A program made the translations under genes and the position numbers. 64,000 nucleotides of DNA from Homalodisca vitripennis (Eukaryota; Arthropoda; Insecta; Hemiptera; Cicadellidae): assembly GCF_021130785.1 (NCBI RefSeq), contig NW_025776200.1:248001-312000 (forward strand). Direction: 5' to 3'. Below the pieces are notes generated by a model. The model had not been told where the DNA came from. It worked only from the letters and a program-made list of their open reading frames with translations, and did not search any database. Within the stretch, counting starts at the first letter, position 1; each line of letters begins with the position of its first letter. This document shows positions 10,184 to 20,998 of this stretch, piece by piece.

Positions 10184-11975
10184 ATGGAGTCAGTGGGGGA
10201 AGTTAATCCAACACCGAAGAAGAAACCCAAGTTAGGCAGATTATCTGATGTCAAGAAAAAACTATTGTCACAAAGTCATGAGGTAGGCCCAAGCTGTCAC
10301 TGCTCTAGGTTAAAATGTTTTGAGACTGGATATTAATGATAGAAAAGTGATAATAAATAAGTTCAATGCAATGACTGAATACAATGAGCAGCATTTGAAC
10401 TTGGGTGGGTTGATTTCTAGTTGGTTAATTAAACAACGAAGACCTAGAAAAGATGAACCTGCAATCCATTCCTACTCTTACAGTTACAAAGTTAGGCTTT
10501 TGAAAAATTACAATCTCGTCGAAATACCTGTGTGCTATAAAGCATTCATATCACTTCACGGTATCACACCAAGGAGAGTACAGACACTTCAGTCTAAGCT
10601 TATGAATAATGGGGAAGTCACCAAAGATGCTCGTGGAACCCACAACAATCGTCCCCATAAATTTAATGAAGATACTATACATAAGGTTCATGAGCATATG
10701 CAGTCTCTTAGAGGTCGCAGGTCTCATTATAATAGACAGGACTCAAAAAAGATTTATTTACCCGATACACTAGATAATAAAAAACTACATGATCTGTATA
10801 AGGAGGCCTACCCTAACTTACCTGTGTCGTATGATTCGTACAGGAACAATTTTAATACCAAGTATAATATTGGTTTTGGCTACCCAAGGAGCGATACGTC
10901 TTGTAGTTGTGACCAATTTAAAGCTCGTGAAAAAACTTAATATTGACCATGAAGTTCACCTCAAAAAGCTGATACATTTTATGAAAGAAAAAGAACTGCT
11001 GGGAAAGCAGCTCAAAAAAGCATTGAAGTAGTAGCCATTTGTATGGGTTAAAAAAAAAAAAAAATCGGAACGTCCCCAATATTTTAACAAACAACATTTA
11101 TTATAAGCGCCAGCTTTCTTATTATCTTTTTAACATCCATGTCTTATCAACCCAGGGAAAGCATATTCTATACATATGATGAGACGGTAGGTAAAAAAGG
11201 CTCCGATGAAGTAACGTCCATGCTGTACGATTTCATTTGTAACGTCTTGAATCCACAAGTGCGTCATTTAACTATTTTCTGTGATTCATGTGCAGGATAA
11301 AATAAAAATTTCACTCTATTCCGTTTTGCTTACTTTGTTGTTCATTTTGTGATTGTCAATAAACAACCACATATCAGTTTTATTTCAACTTGATAGCCTA
11401 AAATAGGTATTTTCTATACGTGGTCACTCGTACATGGAGTGTGACCGAAAAATGGGCCTAGTCAACATGAAATCTTACATCGAGGACACGCACGACTGGA
11501 TAAGTGTGATTGCAAATGCTAGGGTAAAACCTTCATCGTTCTTTGTTGTAAAATGTGATCAATGCCTTTTTATGGGGTGAACAAATTTCTTTGACGGATT
11601 GAATTTCCAAAAAAGTGTGCCTTTAAGTCACGTCCTGTTAGGGAAATAGAAATTGACATTATGAAGCCTACAATGATTCAGGTGCGTGACTCATACAATG
11701 GAACATTCATGTCTAGTATGACTCGGAAGTCCACTAAGACACAGAACAAACAAAGGCTTTAAGAAAACCAAAAAGATGTGATTGAGATGAAACATGGCCT
11801 TAATCTTCATCCATCTCCTTTGTACAATAAGGCAATCCAAATATCAAAAGCTAAGTTTAATGACTTACAAGATCTCAAGAAGTTCTTACCTCGAGAGGCA
11901 CAACTATTTTACGAGGGACTTACATTTAAAGATGGAAACAAAACAGATGACGATGGAGATGTAACTGTTGGGTAA
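10184..11975 (+). pseudogene. GGQN-1 transposon protein, decayed
   Basis: ATG 10184 gives MESVGEVNPTPKKKPKLGRL, then a cysteine motif CHCSRLKCFE. After a frameshift near 10318 it continues INDRKVIINKFNAMTEYNEQ, SYSYSYKVRLL, CYKAFISLHGIT and NIGFGYPRSDTSCSCDQF, all aligning with GGQN-2 (YNEQNAHLSGLIS, CHKGFMSLHGIT, NISFGYPRTDTCSQCDEC). The core survives as YYKRQLSYYLFNIHVLS, EVTSMLYDFICNVLNPQVRH, FCDSCAG-stop-NKN and RGHSYMECDRKMGLVN. The C-terminal module ISKAKFNDLQDLKKFLP lies at 11840-11900. Several stops show it is dead. Function is inferred from position between terminal repeats. Confidence 0.75.
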
Positions 11976-12379
11976 GTTGTGGAATTTTATTTGTATCTTT
12001 CATTTTTCCCAACGTCTAATATGTTATTGGAATATTATGAAACAGAAAATTCCATGTCATTGCTAAGGAGATATCTACTGTAATTAATTTTGTTTCTTTC
12101 CAGATAATAGAAAAGCATCTTCAAAAAAGTAAATAAAATTATCAAGGAATTTTGAAAAAAAAAAAAAAAAACAGCACAGAAACAAACAAATTGATGACAG
12201 AGAGTTTAGTATTAGTATAATCAAACTCTGTAAAACATATTAGCTTAGTATCAAATATGTAAATAAATTTATTATAACCACATTTCTTTGCTTGACTCTC
12301 ATCATTCTTTCCCAAAAAACCAATGACTCTCATCGTTCTTACCTCAAAAGAAGTGTATTAAGATAATTAATTGTATTAA

Positions 12380-13475
12380 TTTTAACCTCGTCAGTCTGAA
12401 TTTTTAGTTTTATTTTGACTCAATTAACACGATTTGTACACTATACTGTACATTAATTAAAATACTATACACAATATTCTCTACTTCATTGAAAGCAAAA
12501 TCATTCCCATTGTACACTCTAGTGTACCTTTCTGAGAGATCTGAAGAGTGCTGCTACCTGTTGATTATAGTTGTAACTATTTGGAATGCATTGTTATACC
12601 AGCAGTTCCAGCCCATTGGCACGAGAGGTTAGACAGCGTGTACAGCTAAGCAGATTAACTAAGTAAAGGTAAGTAAATAAACAATTTAGTAATGCAGTTA
12701 TACTCTAAAAAGTATGGTATTTGTATTATTGTAGTGTCTATAACATAAAAACATTTGTAAGATATTTCAAAGCTGGAGTAACTTTTGATGTACAGTATAC
12801 TGTACAATGAGACCTAACCTATATGAGTTTCAAATCCATACATACAAGTAATCAAAGATTTTCATTACTTTTATTTGTTGTTTTTGCTACAAATGATTGT
12901 GTTTTTTCACAGATTCTGACATGGCGAAACCTCTGAGAGATTTTGACATCCTAAATTTGATTGGCGATGGAAATTTGTCAGAAATAGAAGTCGGCGAAAG
13001 CGAAGACGACGATGAGTGCAGCCCAACTGGTGTACTTAGTCCAAGAGTACAAGAAGTTGAAGAAGAGATTGTTATGGATGACAATTTTGAGAATGAACAA
13101 AACAATATGGTTACAGTTAATGATGTAATTGATGCTGTTGTAAGGGGTGAAATTGGGCTAGATCTACCTTCAGGTAGGCACTCTTCTATTTTAGACATTA
13201 TAACTCACCATGAAGAGAGTGGTGACACTCTTGGAAAAAGTGTATATATATACAAGTAGGGATCCCCCTGAACGGGTACCTCCTAAAACTGATGTTTTTA
13301 CTATTTCCAGTCCACTAGCTTACTTTCAAAAATACCAAGGTCGTTGTTTGAATCGGCAGCAGAGTTTACAAATATTTATGCTCAACAAACCGATAGCCGA
13401 ATGAAACCATGCACAACTGAAGAGATAGAAACCCTTCTTGGACTTCATATTTCCATGGGAAATCTTAGGGGATGG
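12380..13475 (+). mobile_element. piggyBac-B, 5' part
   Basis: Contains the 5' region and first third of a piggyBac transposase. The upstream part holds three GTAC-bordered palindromes: GTACACTATACTGTAC near 12436, GTACACTCTAGTGTAC near 12512 and GTACAGTATACTGTAC near 12791. TTAA sites occur near 12378 and 12455 but the true terminus is not certain. The right side is replaced near 13475 by the repeat region that carries the peptidase fragment. No 3' half was found. Confidence 0.6.
12921..13475 (+). pseudogene. piggyBac-B transposase N-terminal fragment
   Basis: ATG 12921 lies 8 bases after a TTTTTTCACAG acceptor. The product begins MAKPLRDFDILNLIGDGNLS and is acidic for about 80 residues. 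After a frameshift near 13240 it reads TISSPLAYFQKYQ. After another it reads FESAAEFTNIYAQQTDSRMK and TTEEIETLLGLHISMGNLRG, the conserved piggyBac start (aromatic-F, TN-x-YA, T-x-E-E-I, h-h-x-MG). The frame is lost at 13475. The three catalytic aspartates are not present. Confidence 0.8.
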
Positions 13476-14280
13476 AGCACCGAGCTCTGTACGGTACTCA
13501 ACAGAGCAAAATAGGCAGGGTATGAAAAGTAAAAGTTTTATATTATTTCACCTGTCTTTGATTCTTTTCATATCTTGGTGGTTATTCTATCCTACGTTGA
13601 TAATTATCGCGATTTGTCTTTTATTCTACCTTGAACGGTTTAGTCGCAGTCAGTAAAATCTGTCAGCAACAGCAGATTGGCAGGTAGGGACATAGTGAAC
13701 ATCGCCTTTGGTTTAAATTTTCTGACATTTTTACTGGTTTCAGATTGAATCTCTTCTTAGTTGACAGTTAATCTCCTGGTCTCCCTATTCATATATGATT
13801 TTTCCTTTCCGATTTCTTTTCTCACTTTTTACAAACACTTCAGTTCCTCTTCATTTTTGTCTTACTAGTTTAAGTTTATTTTAGAGCAGCGAGCTCTGTA
13901 CGGTACGTAACAAGGCAAGATAGGCAGGTTTTCTGGTTAGGAAAACCTTTATATTATTTCACGTTTTGATTTGTTTTATTTATTGATGGTTATTCTATAC
14001 TAAGTTGATAGTAATCACGATTAGTTTTATCCTACCTTGAACGGTTCAGTTGTAAAACGTGGGTGACAGCAACATTAGTAGATAGGGAAAGAGTGAAGAT
14101 CGTCTTTTGTTTAAATTTTCTCGCTTTCTTATTGGTTTCAGATTGAATCTCTTTTCACTTGACAGTAACCTCTTGGTTTACCTATTCATATACTAATTTG
14201 CTCTCCTTTCCGTTTTCTTTTCTCGCTTTTTACAAACACTACAGTTCCTTGTATATTTTGTATTACAGTTTATTTAACAT
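13475..14280 (+). repeat. Two tandem copies of a ~405-bp unit (left arm)
   Basis: Unit 1 (13475-13880) and unit 2 (13885-14280) both begin GAGCTCTGTACGGTAC. Both contain TATATTATTTCAC, a GGTTATTCTATNCTA word, CTACCTTGAACGGTT, GTTTAAATTTTCT, TTTCAGATTGAATCTCTT and TTTTACAAACACT in the same order with moderate divergence. Reverse-complement words of unit 1 recur at 17640-17890. This makes the block look like a doubled terminal arm of a larger structure. Confidence 0.85.
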
Positions 14281-14284
14281 AACA

Positions 14285-14779
14285 ATGTCTTTCTCTTGTG
14301 TTGTGAAGGGCTCCTTCCATCAGGGAGACGAACAGTTATTTCCTACAAGCAAAAACGCTCAGTGCACTTCGAATTCTGCTTGTGCCCTTGTATGGATGGC
14401 CCTTGGTTTTGAGTTTTCTTTAACGGCCATCGATACAATTCTCATCGCTGGTGACTGTATTTACAGAACATTAAGGGATCAGAATCTTACCGGTACTTGT
14501 GCACCGATGAACTTCCAGGTGAATTCTCCATCCAGGGCCAATCTGTAGCCGTTGAAAAAAATGTTTTTGTGCACGATGCCTTATATACTGTGACAGAGGA
14601 GGATGTAAGCGAAAGTGTTATCTATCTGTCCAATGTTTTAGAATCTCTGATGCCCGAGTAATTTCAAAACATTGGGGTTTTGTTTACTGGACAAACAGTG
14701 ACAGTTGCTTTTTGGCGCTCTCAGAAACAACTGTACCTATTTCATCTGATCCACATCCAGTAAAATGAAAATCGAACAC
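14285..14779 (+). pseudogene. Cysteine-peptidase-like gene fragment (C76/OTU-like)
   Basis: ATG 14285 opens MSFSCVVKGSFHQGDEQLFP and then NAQCTSNSACALVWMALG. A Gln in FHQGD followed by QC-x-SN-S resembles the oxyanion Gln and nucleophile Cys of deubiquitinase-like cysteine peptidases, such as family C76 (herpesvirus large tegument protein type) and OTU-like folds. After a frameshift near 14480 the pattern continues (YLCTDELPGEFSIQG, LSNVLESLMPE, then VLFTGQTVTVAFW). Near 14747 a third frame gives SDPHPV, an Asp-Pro-His as in the C76 catalytic triad. There are at least two frameshifts and a stop at 14659. The homology is by motif order only; an origin in a virus, Helitron or Maverick-like element is undecided. 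Confidence 0.5.
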
Positions 14780-17700
14780 ATGATTTGGATCATGATATCA
14801 ACAACCAGGTGAAAATATTTGGAAATTTTCGTCTTAAAATTTATCTTCCGGGCTTGAAAGCGGCTAAACGGTTGGTCGTAGCCCAAAACACGCATTTAAA
14901 TAAAGTTTTAGTAAATAACGTGTTCTACAAAAAATGTCTAGTAACGTTTTTCCCTATCCTAAAAGGTCTGGCCGAAAAACCTGTTTAAATGGAAATATTT
15001 TATAATTTTTACGTGAGAATTTTGTTTCTGGAGGCGGTAGCAGGTCATAACTTTAATCCTAAATTTTCAACAACTAGACAATCTAGAGATCTAAAACAAA
15101 GGTTAGGTAGCTTTCTGTCGTACAACCTTACGTAACTCCTAAAAGTTCTCTAAAAGTTGGGAAATCTTGGTCGTAATTAGCAATTTCAGGAGTTGTAAAT
15201 ATGGTGCGACTATAATTTGTGCAATCCGTTCTAGTTCCGTATTTAACTTGTGTCACTACATTAACGAGGGACTACAACCCCACATCGTCAATTGGCTGAG
15301 CGTTAGCTAAGCGTCAATAATAGATAGGGACAGAGTACTTTTTAATTATTACTTTAATGAAATAGTGATTCATTGTCAACACTCTGGTATTGAATGATAA
15401 TTTCCTAAGTAATATAAACCCCCAGATCAACGTTTTATTTTTAATAAAAATTACTGTACACATATTCCCGTAGCACAGACACATTTCCCAGACAAGTACT
15501 TCGCGTACTTATAACCCCCCGATAATAAACCCCCCTCTCGGGAATTTCCTGGTAGAGAACTCCTGATTAAGTTACACCCTCTGATCAACTTAATAATCTA
15601 TTAATACAAAATAATGCGACCTACAAAAAATGTCTAGGGACTTTTTGCCCTATCTCCATCGGTTTGGCTAATAAATGTTAATATTTTGTATTGTAAAACG
15701 TTGTTATTGGAGTCGATAGTGGTTGACCCGAATGTGCTAGCTTAAATCTCAAAATATTTGTAAATAGCTATTGATAGGATCTACAAAAAAGTTTCAGTAG
15801 GTTTTTGCTGTATATCTTTCCGTAAGCTTGTTATACGCTCTCAATGGCAAAATCTTTTTTGTGAATTAGCAATTTTAAGGATTTTTGATTGTTTACGACA
15901 AAAAATTGTGCAATTCATATCAGTTCCAGATTTAGTTTGTATTACCAAGTAAACTACTGTCTAGTATACGTCTACTAGAGCACATTGCGAATTGACTGAG
16001 CGTTATCTAAGGCCCACGTGTGTCTTAACCCCTGGTACCATTTCCCACCTGGAATTTTCTGGTATGACCAGATAATATACTGTGTAAATTTAAACTCCTG
16101 ATGTCTTAACCCCCGGTAACATTAAACAACCCCCCCACGTAATTTCCTTGCATGACTAAATAAACTCCTGAGCAGATTAAACCCCTAAACAACTTGAAAA
16201 TACTGACTTAGGGTGGGGTTTTATAATATTTACAATAAACAACTCACAGAAGCTGACCAGTGCAGACTTTTCTTGAAAGACCTGTGCCGGCTAAACCATA
16301 GGTCCTACATCAAATCCAATGGCAGAATGGAAACACAAAATTAAATTTCGACAAAAAATGACTGGACCTTATAACTCCTATACGGTTAAGCCACAAAACG
16401 TCCTCAAACTCAAAACTCTGGTTCAAATTAAACACTTACCACTTTCTGGCGAACCTAATCTCGTTTCGGATTATCTGGTCGATACATTTCCCCCAGAAAA
16501 AAAACAACGTATTCTGATCTGATAACACTAACCCCCCTCCCGGGAATTGCTCCTGAGTAAATGAAAGCCCTGATCAACTTAATCTGACAAAGACCAAAAA
16601 TATATGACATTCACCCGGTCCCAGATTGAGTTTGTATTACTATGTAAACGAACGACTAGTATACGTTTACTAGCCCAAATCGCGAATTGGCTGAGCGTAA
16701 GCAAAGCGTCGATAAGAGGCCTACACGTGTCATTACCCCCGGTAACATTAACCCCCTCCCGGCATTTTCTGGTATGACCAGATAATCTCTTGAGTAAATT
16801 AAACCCCCTGATGTCTTAACCCCCGGTAACATTAACCTCCCCCCCAGGGAATTTCCTAACATGACTAGATAAACTCCTGAGCAAATTAAACCAACAAGTT
16901 AAAAATACTAACTTAGTGTATGTTTTTTATTATATTTACACTCAATAATTCACATTAGCTACCCAGTGCATACTTTTCTCCCAAGCTAATTCTCTGATCT
17001 AACCTTACACTTTTCACCCTTGCAGGCTTTTCTTTGAAGCCCGATTGCGGGTGAACCGTTTGAGCTAGCTCAAATCTGAGGGAAAATCGTTAGTCAGGAA
17101 TGAAGTGAACTACAAAAAAGGTCAACGACTTTTCTCTGTATCCTTATTAGTTTGGCCGCAAAACGCTATTATATGTAAAATTTTTGTAATTTTTATTTAT
17201 AATTTAACTTCCGGGCCTTATGGCGGGTAAACCGTTTGTTGTAGCTCAAAAAACATTGAATTTCTTTTTAGTTGACAGTTAACAAAAAATAGCACTGATA
17301 AGATCTAGAAAAAAGGTCAAGTATCTTTTGTGTCTGTCTCCATCGGTTTGGTCACAAAACGTGATTAAGTGCAACATTTGTGCAAATTTCACGTAAAATT
17401 TAGATTCCGGGCTCGATAACGGCGAAACCATTGGTCGTAGCTCAAAACAAGTTGTCAAGAAGATTTAGGAAATGACATGATCTACAAAAAAGATCTAGTA
17501 ACGTTTTGCCCTCTCCTTATTGATTTGTCCACAAAACATGTTTAAATGCAATACTTTTGTAATTTTTGGGTGAAAATTTAGTTTCTGGTGTCGATAACGG
17601 CCGGTGTTGATCGGAGTTTAAATCTAGGTAGACCAGTAGGTTAACTGTCAACTAAGAAGAGACAATCTGAAACCAGTAAGAATGTGAGAAAATTTAAACC

Positions 17701-18390
17701 AAGGCGATGTTCACTATGTCCATATCTGCCAACCTAGAGTTGCTGACACCGACCTATTGCGACTAAACCGTTCAAGGTATAATAAAAGAGCAATCACGAT
17801 AGTTATCAACTTAGCATAGAATAACAACAAAGAAATGAAAAGAATCAAAAACAGGTGAAATAATATAAACCTTTAAACTTCATGTCCGAATTTAACCAAT
17901 CACCAAATCTATTAAATCCCGAATTTTAAAGCACTCACTTTGGGGGCGTAATTTTTACGTGAAATGTTAGACTCCGGGCACCATAGCGGCCAAACCGTTG
18001 ATCATAGCCCAAAATGGATGTAGTATTGGAATTAGAAAATCACATGATCTACAAAAAGACTTCAGTAACTTTTTGCCTATCGTCAAAACAGGATTTTTTA
18101 AATTTTAAATCACTCAAATTATTTTTTGAATGTTACACTTTTCACCCTTGCAGGCTTTCCTTTGAAGCTCGATAGCGGGCGAACCGTTAGAGCTAGCTCG
18201 AAACGGAGGAAAAATCGTTAGTCAGGAATGAAGTAAACTACAAAAAAGGTCTAATGACTTTTCTCTATATCTTTATGTATTAACCCTCGGTAACATACAT
18301 ACTCTTGGATATTTAACCTGTCTCCGAATTCCGCTTACCCCCGCATTTAGCCAACTCCTCAATCAGGGGCCTGGGCGAGTGTATATTTTT
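14780..18390. repeat. Dispersed and tandem repeat block, two unit types
   Basis: One unit carries CTACAAAAAAGGTCTAGTAA, TTGGCCGCAAAACG, CCGGGC-TCGATAGCGG and GGTCGTAGCTCAAAA; cores start near 14925, 15621, 15781, 17110, 17304, 17482, 18049 and 18238. The other carries AATTGGCTGAGCGTTAGC (15291, 15991, 16686: spacing 700 and 695 bases). It is followed by CCCCGGTAACATTAACCCCC and TGGTATGACCAGATAAACTC. No coding sequence is recognisable; short ORFs here are chance frames in the repeats. Confidence 0.75.
17640..17895 (-). repeat. Inverted partner of the 13.5-kb unit (right arm)
   Basis: Reverse-complement words of the left arm appear in order: AACTGTCAACTAAGAAGAGA, GAGAAAATTTAAACCAAGGC, GATGTTCACTATGTCC, AACCGTTCAAGGTA, AACAGGTGAAATAATATAAA. 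Together with 13475-14280 it brackets the peptidase fragment and most of the repeat block, as long terminal inverted repeats would. No target duplication was found, so the element limits are not fixed. Confidence 0.75.
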
Positions 18391-18498
18391 ACTCAACAAT
18401 GACAGACTCTGATAGACCTTCAACACCTAACCTCTTTGGAGGTAAGTACCAACATTTTGTAAAGTGTATTTTTGTTAATGTTGGAAGTTCTAATATTA

Positions 18499-20095
18499 AA
18501 CTCCTGGACAAAATTAACGCAGCACTAAATAATTTTCTTTTATTACTTATAAAAATACCTTATTTGTCTCATATTGTTACTCAGGATTCTTAGCTTGATA
18601 AAGGAAATATTGTGGCCAGTTGTTATCCTTATCTAATGTAATTATCTTATCTTAATGATTACAGAATTCCAATAGTGTGTTATGTGGACGTGTACAACCT
18701 TGCTCTTCTCCATAATGTGACTCACTGAAAATGTTTATCAGGGTAATGACATTTCTCCTCTCAGTCTGCGCCTGAGTTTACTTTGTGGTGGAAGTGCAAC
18801 AGCAGTATGCCTCGATTCTTGACACCGAGAGAAGCGGCTAGAATAAGGTTTTTTATACAGCAGGGGCGTTCGTATAGAGAAGTTGCTGCTTTGATTGGCA
18901 TACACAACACAACACAACTGTACGAGAGTGGTTCAGCGGTATCAAGAAACCAGGAGCGACAATAGGAGGCGAGGTCAGGGCCGTCCTCGGGCTACAAGCG
19001 AAGCTGACGACCGTTTTGTAAGGCTAAACACATTAAGAAATCGTACTTCAACAAGTACAGAGCTGCAAGCAATGTTAAGAACAACTCGAAATGTCCAAGT
19101 TACAAGTAGAACTATACGCCGACGTCTCCATGAAGCCACATTGAGCAGCAGAAGACCTGCCAGAGGCCCACTTCTCACCAGAAGGCATCGAGTAATGAGA
19201 TTACGGTTTGCTCAAAATCATGTCAATTGGACTGTGGAGGATTGGAAGGCAGTCCTATTCACTGATGAAACAAGAGTCAGTCTGAGGTCTCCGGATGGAC
19301 GAGAGCGTGTATGGAGAAGGCATGGAGAACGTTTCGCTCAGGCCTGTTTCTCACCTCAGGTACCTTTTGGGGGTGGTTCTGTTATGTTTTGGGGAGAAAT
19401 TAATTATGAGGCGTGTACAGAATTAGTAACAATAGCTAGACCAGCTCTAAACGCTCCTAGGTATGTAGAGACTATACTACAAGAACATGTTTGTACCTTT
19501 TGCACCTTTCGTTGGCCCTCAGTTTGTGCTAATGCATGATAACGCCAGACCACACAGTGCCGCAGCAGTGACAGACTACTTAAGAGAGGTTGGTATCACT
19601 ACCCTGGAGTGGCCACCAAGAAGCCCTGATTTAAACCCAATAGAGCATGTGTGGGACACTTTAAAAAAACGAACACGTGCTAGAAATCCACCTCCAGCAA
19701 ACCTTGCAGAGCTGGAACGTGCTGTAACAGAGGAGTGGCAGGGAATACCTATTGTAGATATCCAGCACCTCATTGAAGGTATGCCTAGGAGGCTCCTGGC
19801 AGTGATTCAGGCAAGAGGGGGTAATACCCGTTACTAAATAAGGGGAAATTAACTTTCAACTAAAGTGGAATAATTATAATGTGTTAAATTACGTAAGTAG
19901 TTAAATGGATAAATTAATTCATATTAAATTATAATTTTTTATTCATTAAATCTTGACATAACTAACCATACACAGATTTTATTGAGTTTTCATTGTCTTT
20001 TTCTCTTAAATATATTTTTTACAGCATGGTTAGATATTTATTAATAACTTAGAAAATGAATTTAATAAGTGCTGCGATAATTTTGTCCAGGAGTG
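18499..20095 (+). mobile_element. Tc1-type transposon in the GGQN-3 intron
   Basis: Left end AACTCCTGGACAAAATTAAC and right end (reverse complement) CACTCCTGGACAAAATTATC share about 28 bases of inverted repeat including CGCAGCACT. TA duplications lie at 18497-18498 and 20096-20097. The insertion is wholly inside the first intron of GGQN-3 and leaves both splice sites intact. Confidence 0.93.
18807..19837 (+). pseudogene. Tc1 transposase (DD34E type), frameshifted
   Basis: ATG 18807 gives MPRFLTPREAARIRFFIQQG and an HTH (SYREVAALIGI). After a shift near 18920 a basic GRPRA linker follows, then the second HTH, then FTDETRVSLRSPDGRERVWR (first Asp), GGGSVMFWGEI, MHDNARPHSA (second Asp), and WPPRSPDLNPIEHVWDTLKK (Glu). 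The D-to-E spacing fits DD34E. Another frameshift lies near 19500 just before PQFVLMHDNA. Most of about 340 codons are open, so the copy is fairly young but inactive. Confidence 0.93.
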
Positions 20096-20998
20096 TATAT
20101 TGCTAAAGGTTATTTTTATTGACATATTTTTTATGATCTGTTAAAATCATTATTTTTTTTGATTAGGCATTTCCAAAATACTTTTGTTTTAGATGATGAT
20201 TCGGATGCAGATCCAACTTACCGGGCCCCGAATGATGTCGATAATATGAATTCGAGTGATGCTGAGAGTTTTGAAGGTAAGCCTAATATTTATTAAAAGT
20301 TAAATGACAGTTTATTAGAAGTTACATTACAGGGCCAGCATTAAAGGTTATGTTAACCTAGTTCAACACTTATTCATGTAATTATTGTTTGTTGATTGTT
20401 TCAGATGATCGAGGAAACATACAAGCTGAAGAACTAGGACCACCACCAAAGAGAGCTAAACACCCTTGAAGGAAAAAGACCCGAAGAAGCCACTTATGGA
20501 AAAGTAATATTGATAAAAGTAACGGCAATGAGGGTAAATCTTATATAGATAGGAAAGGGAATCAACACGGAGGAAAGCAGGTAAGACAGTACACACATCA
20601 ATGCAGATTTAAGTGTAATGAAAATATTGATGAACAGCAGAGACAAGAAGTTTTCAAAAAGTTTTGGAAGCTAGGCAATTGGGACCTCCAATCATCCTAT
20701 TTGGGCTCATTAGTGTCTTTTGAAGAACCAACTAGGAAGAAAAAGGAGGGAAGAGGATCAAAATCACTGAGTTGTCAATATTCTTTACTTGGGAAGAGTT
20801 TGCAAAAAAATGTTTCTCGCTACACTTGATATCTCTAAGAGAATAACAAACGTTATTTAAAAAAAAAAAGAAAAGTTAGGTACCAGTAGGGTGTAGCCTT
20901 TCTCATGGCATAGGAATCCTTCCAAAAGATAAAAAAAGGCACAAAATTCCTGGCAATACGCTCAGGAATGCGACTGTTGAAGCAGCCAAAGACCACAT

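Larger units (their letters stand above)
7166..12345 (+). mobile_element. GGQN-1 transposon (contains MULE-1)
   Basis: The left end, GAAGGGTCAGCGGGAAAAAC, resembles the left end of GGQN-2. A motif AAAACGATGAGAGTCA lies at 7180-7196, 7276-7290, 9968-9984 and 10001-10016. Inverted copies lie at 12293-12313 and 12324-12343. The first two left copies are separated from the last two by MULE-1, so MULE-1 inserted into the 5' terminal array. The internal gene (10184-11975) is a decayed GGQN protein. The outermost right base and the target duplication are not resolved. Confidence 0.7.
18399..20998 (+). pseudogene. GGQN-3 protein, exons 1-3 (N-terminal part)
   Basis: Exon 1 (18399-18441) encodes MTDSDRPSTPNLFG and ends at a GTAAGT donor. 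Exon 2 (20193-20276) follows TTTTGTTTTAG, encodes DDDSDADPTYRAPNDVDN..., and ends at GTAAGC. Exon 3 starts at 20405 after TTGTTTCAG. The exons join in phase (split Gly/Asp codons). Exon 3 has a premature TGA near 20467. It then shows KSYIDRKGNQHGGKQ, CRFKCNENID, EVFKKFWKLGNWDLQSSY, VCKKMFLATLDISKRITNVI (after a shift) and GNTLRNATVEAAKDH. The frame is interrupted at CACAT (20994-20998) by GGQN-2 and resumes at 23674. The N-terminal cysteine pattern suggests nucleic-acid binding (inference). Confidence 0.75.

Noticed and set aside
16319..16862. Short frames in both strands within the repeat block
   Set aside because: They coincide with repeat units whose other copies are not open; no conserved product.
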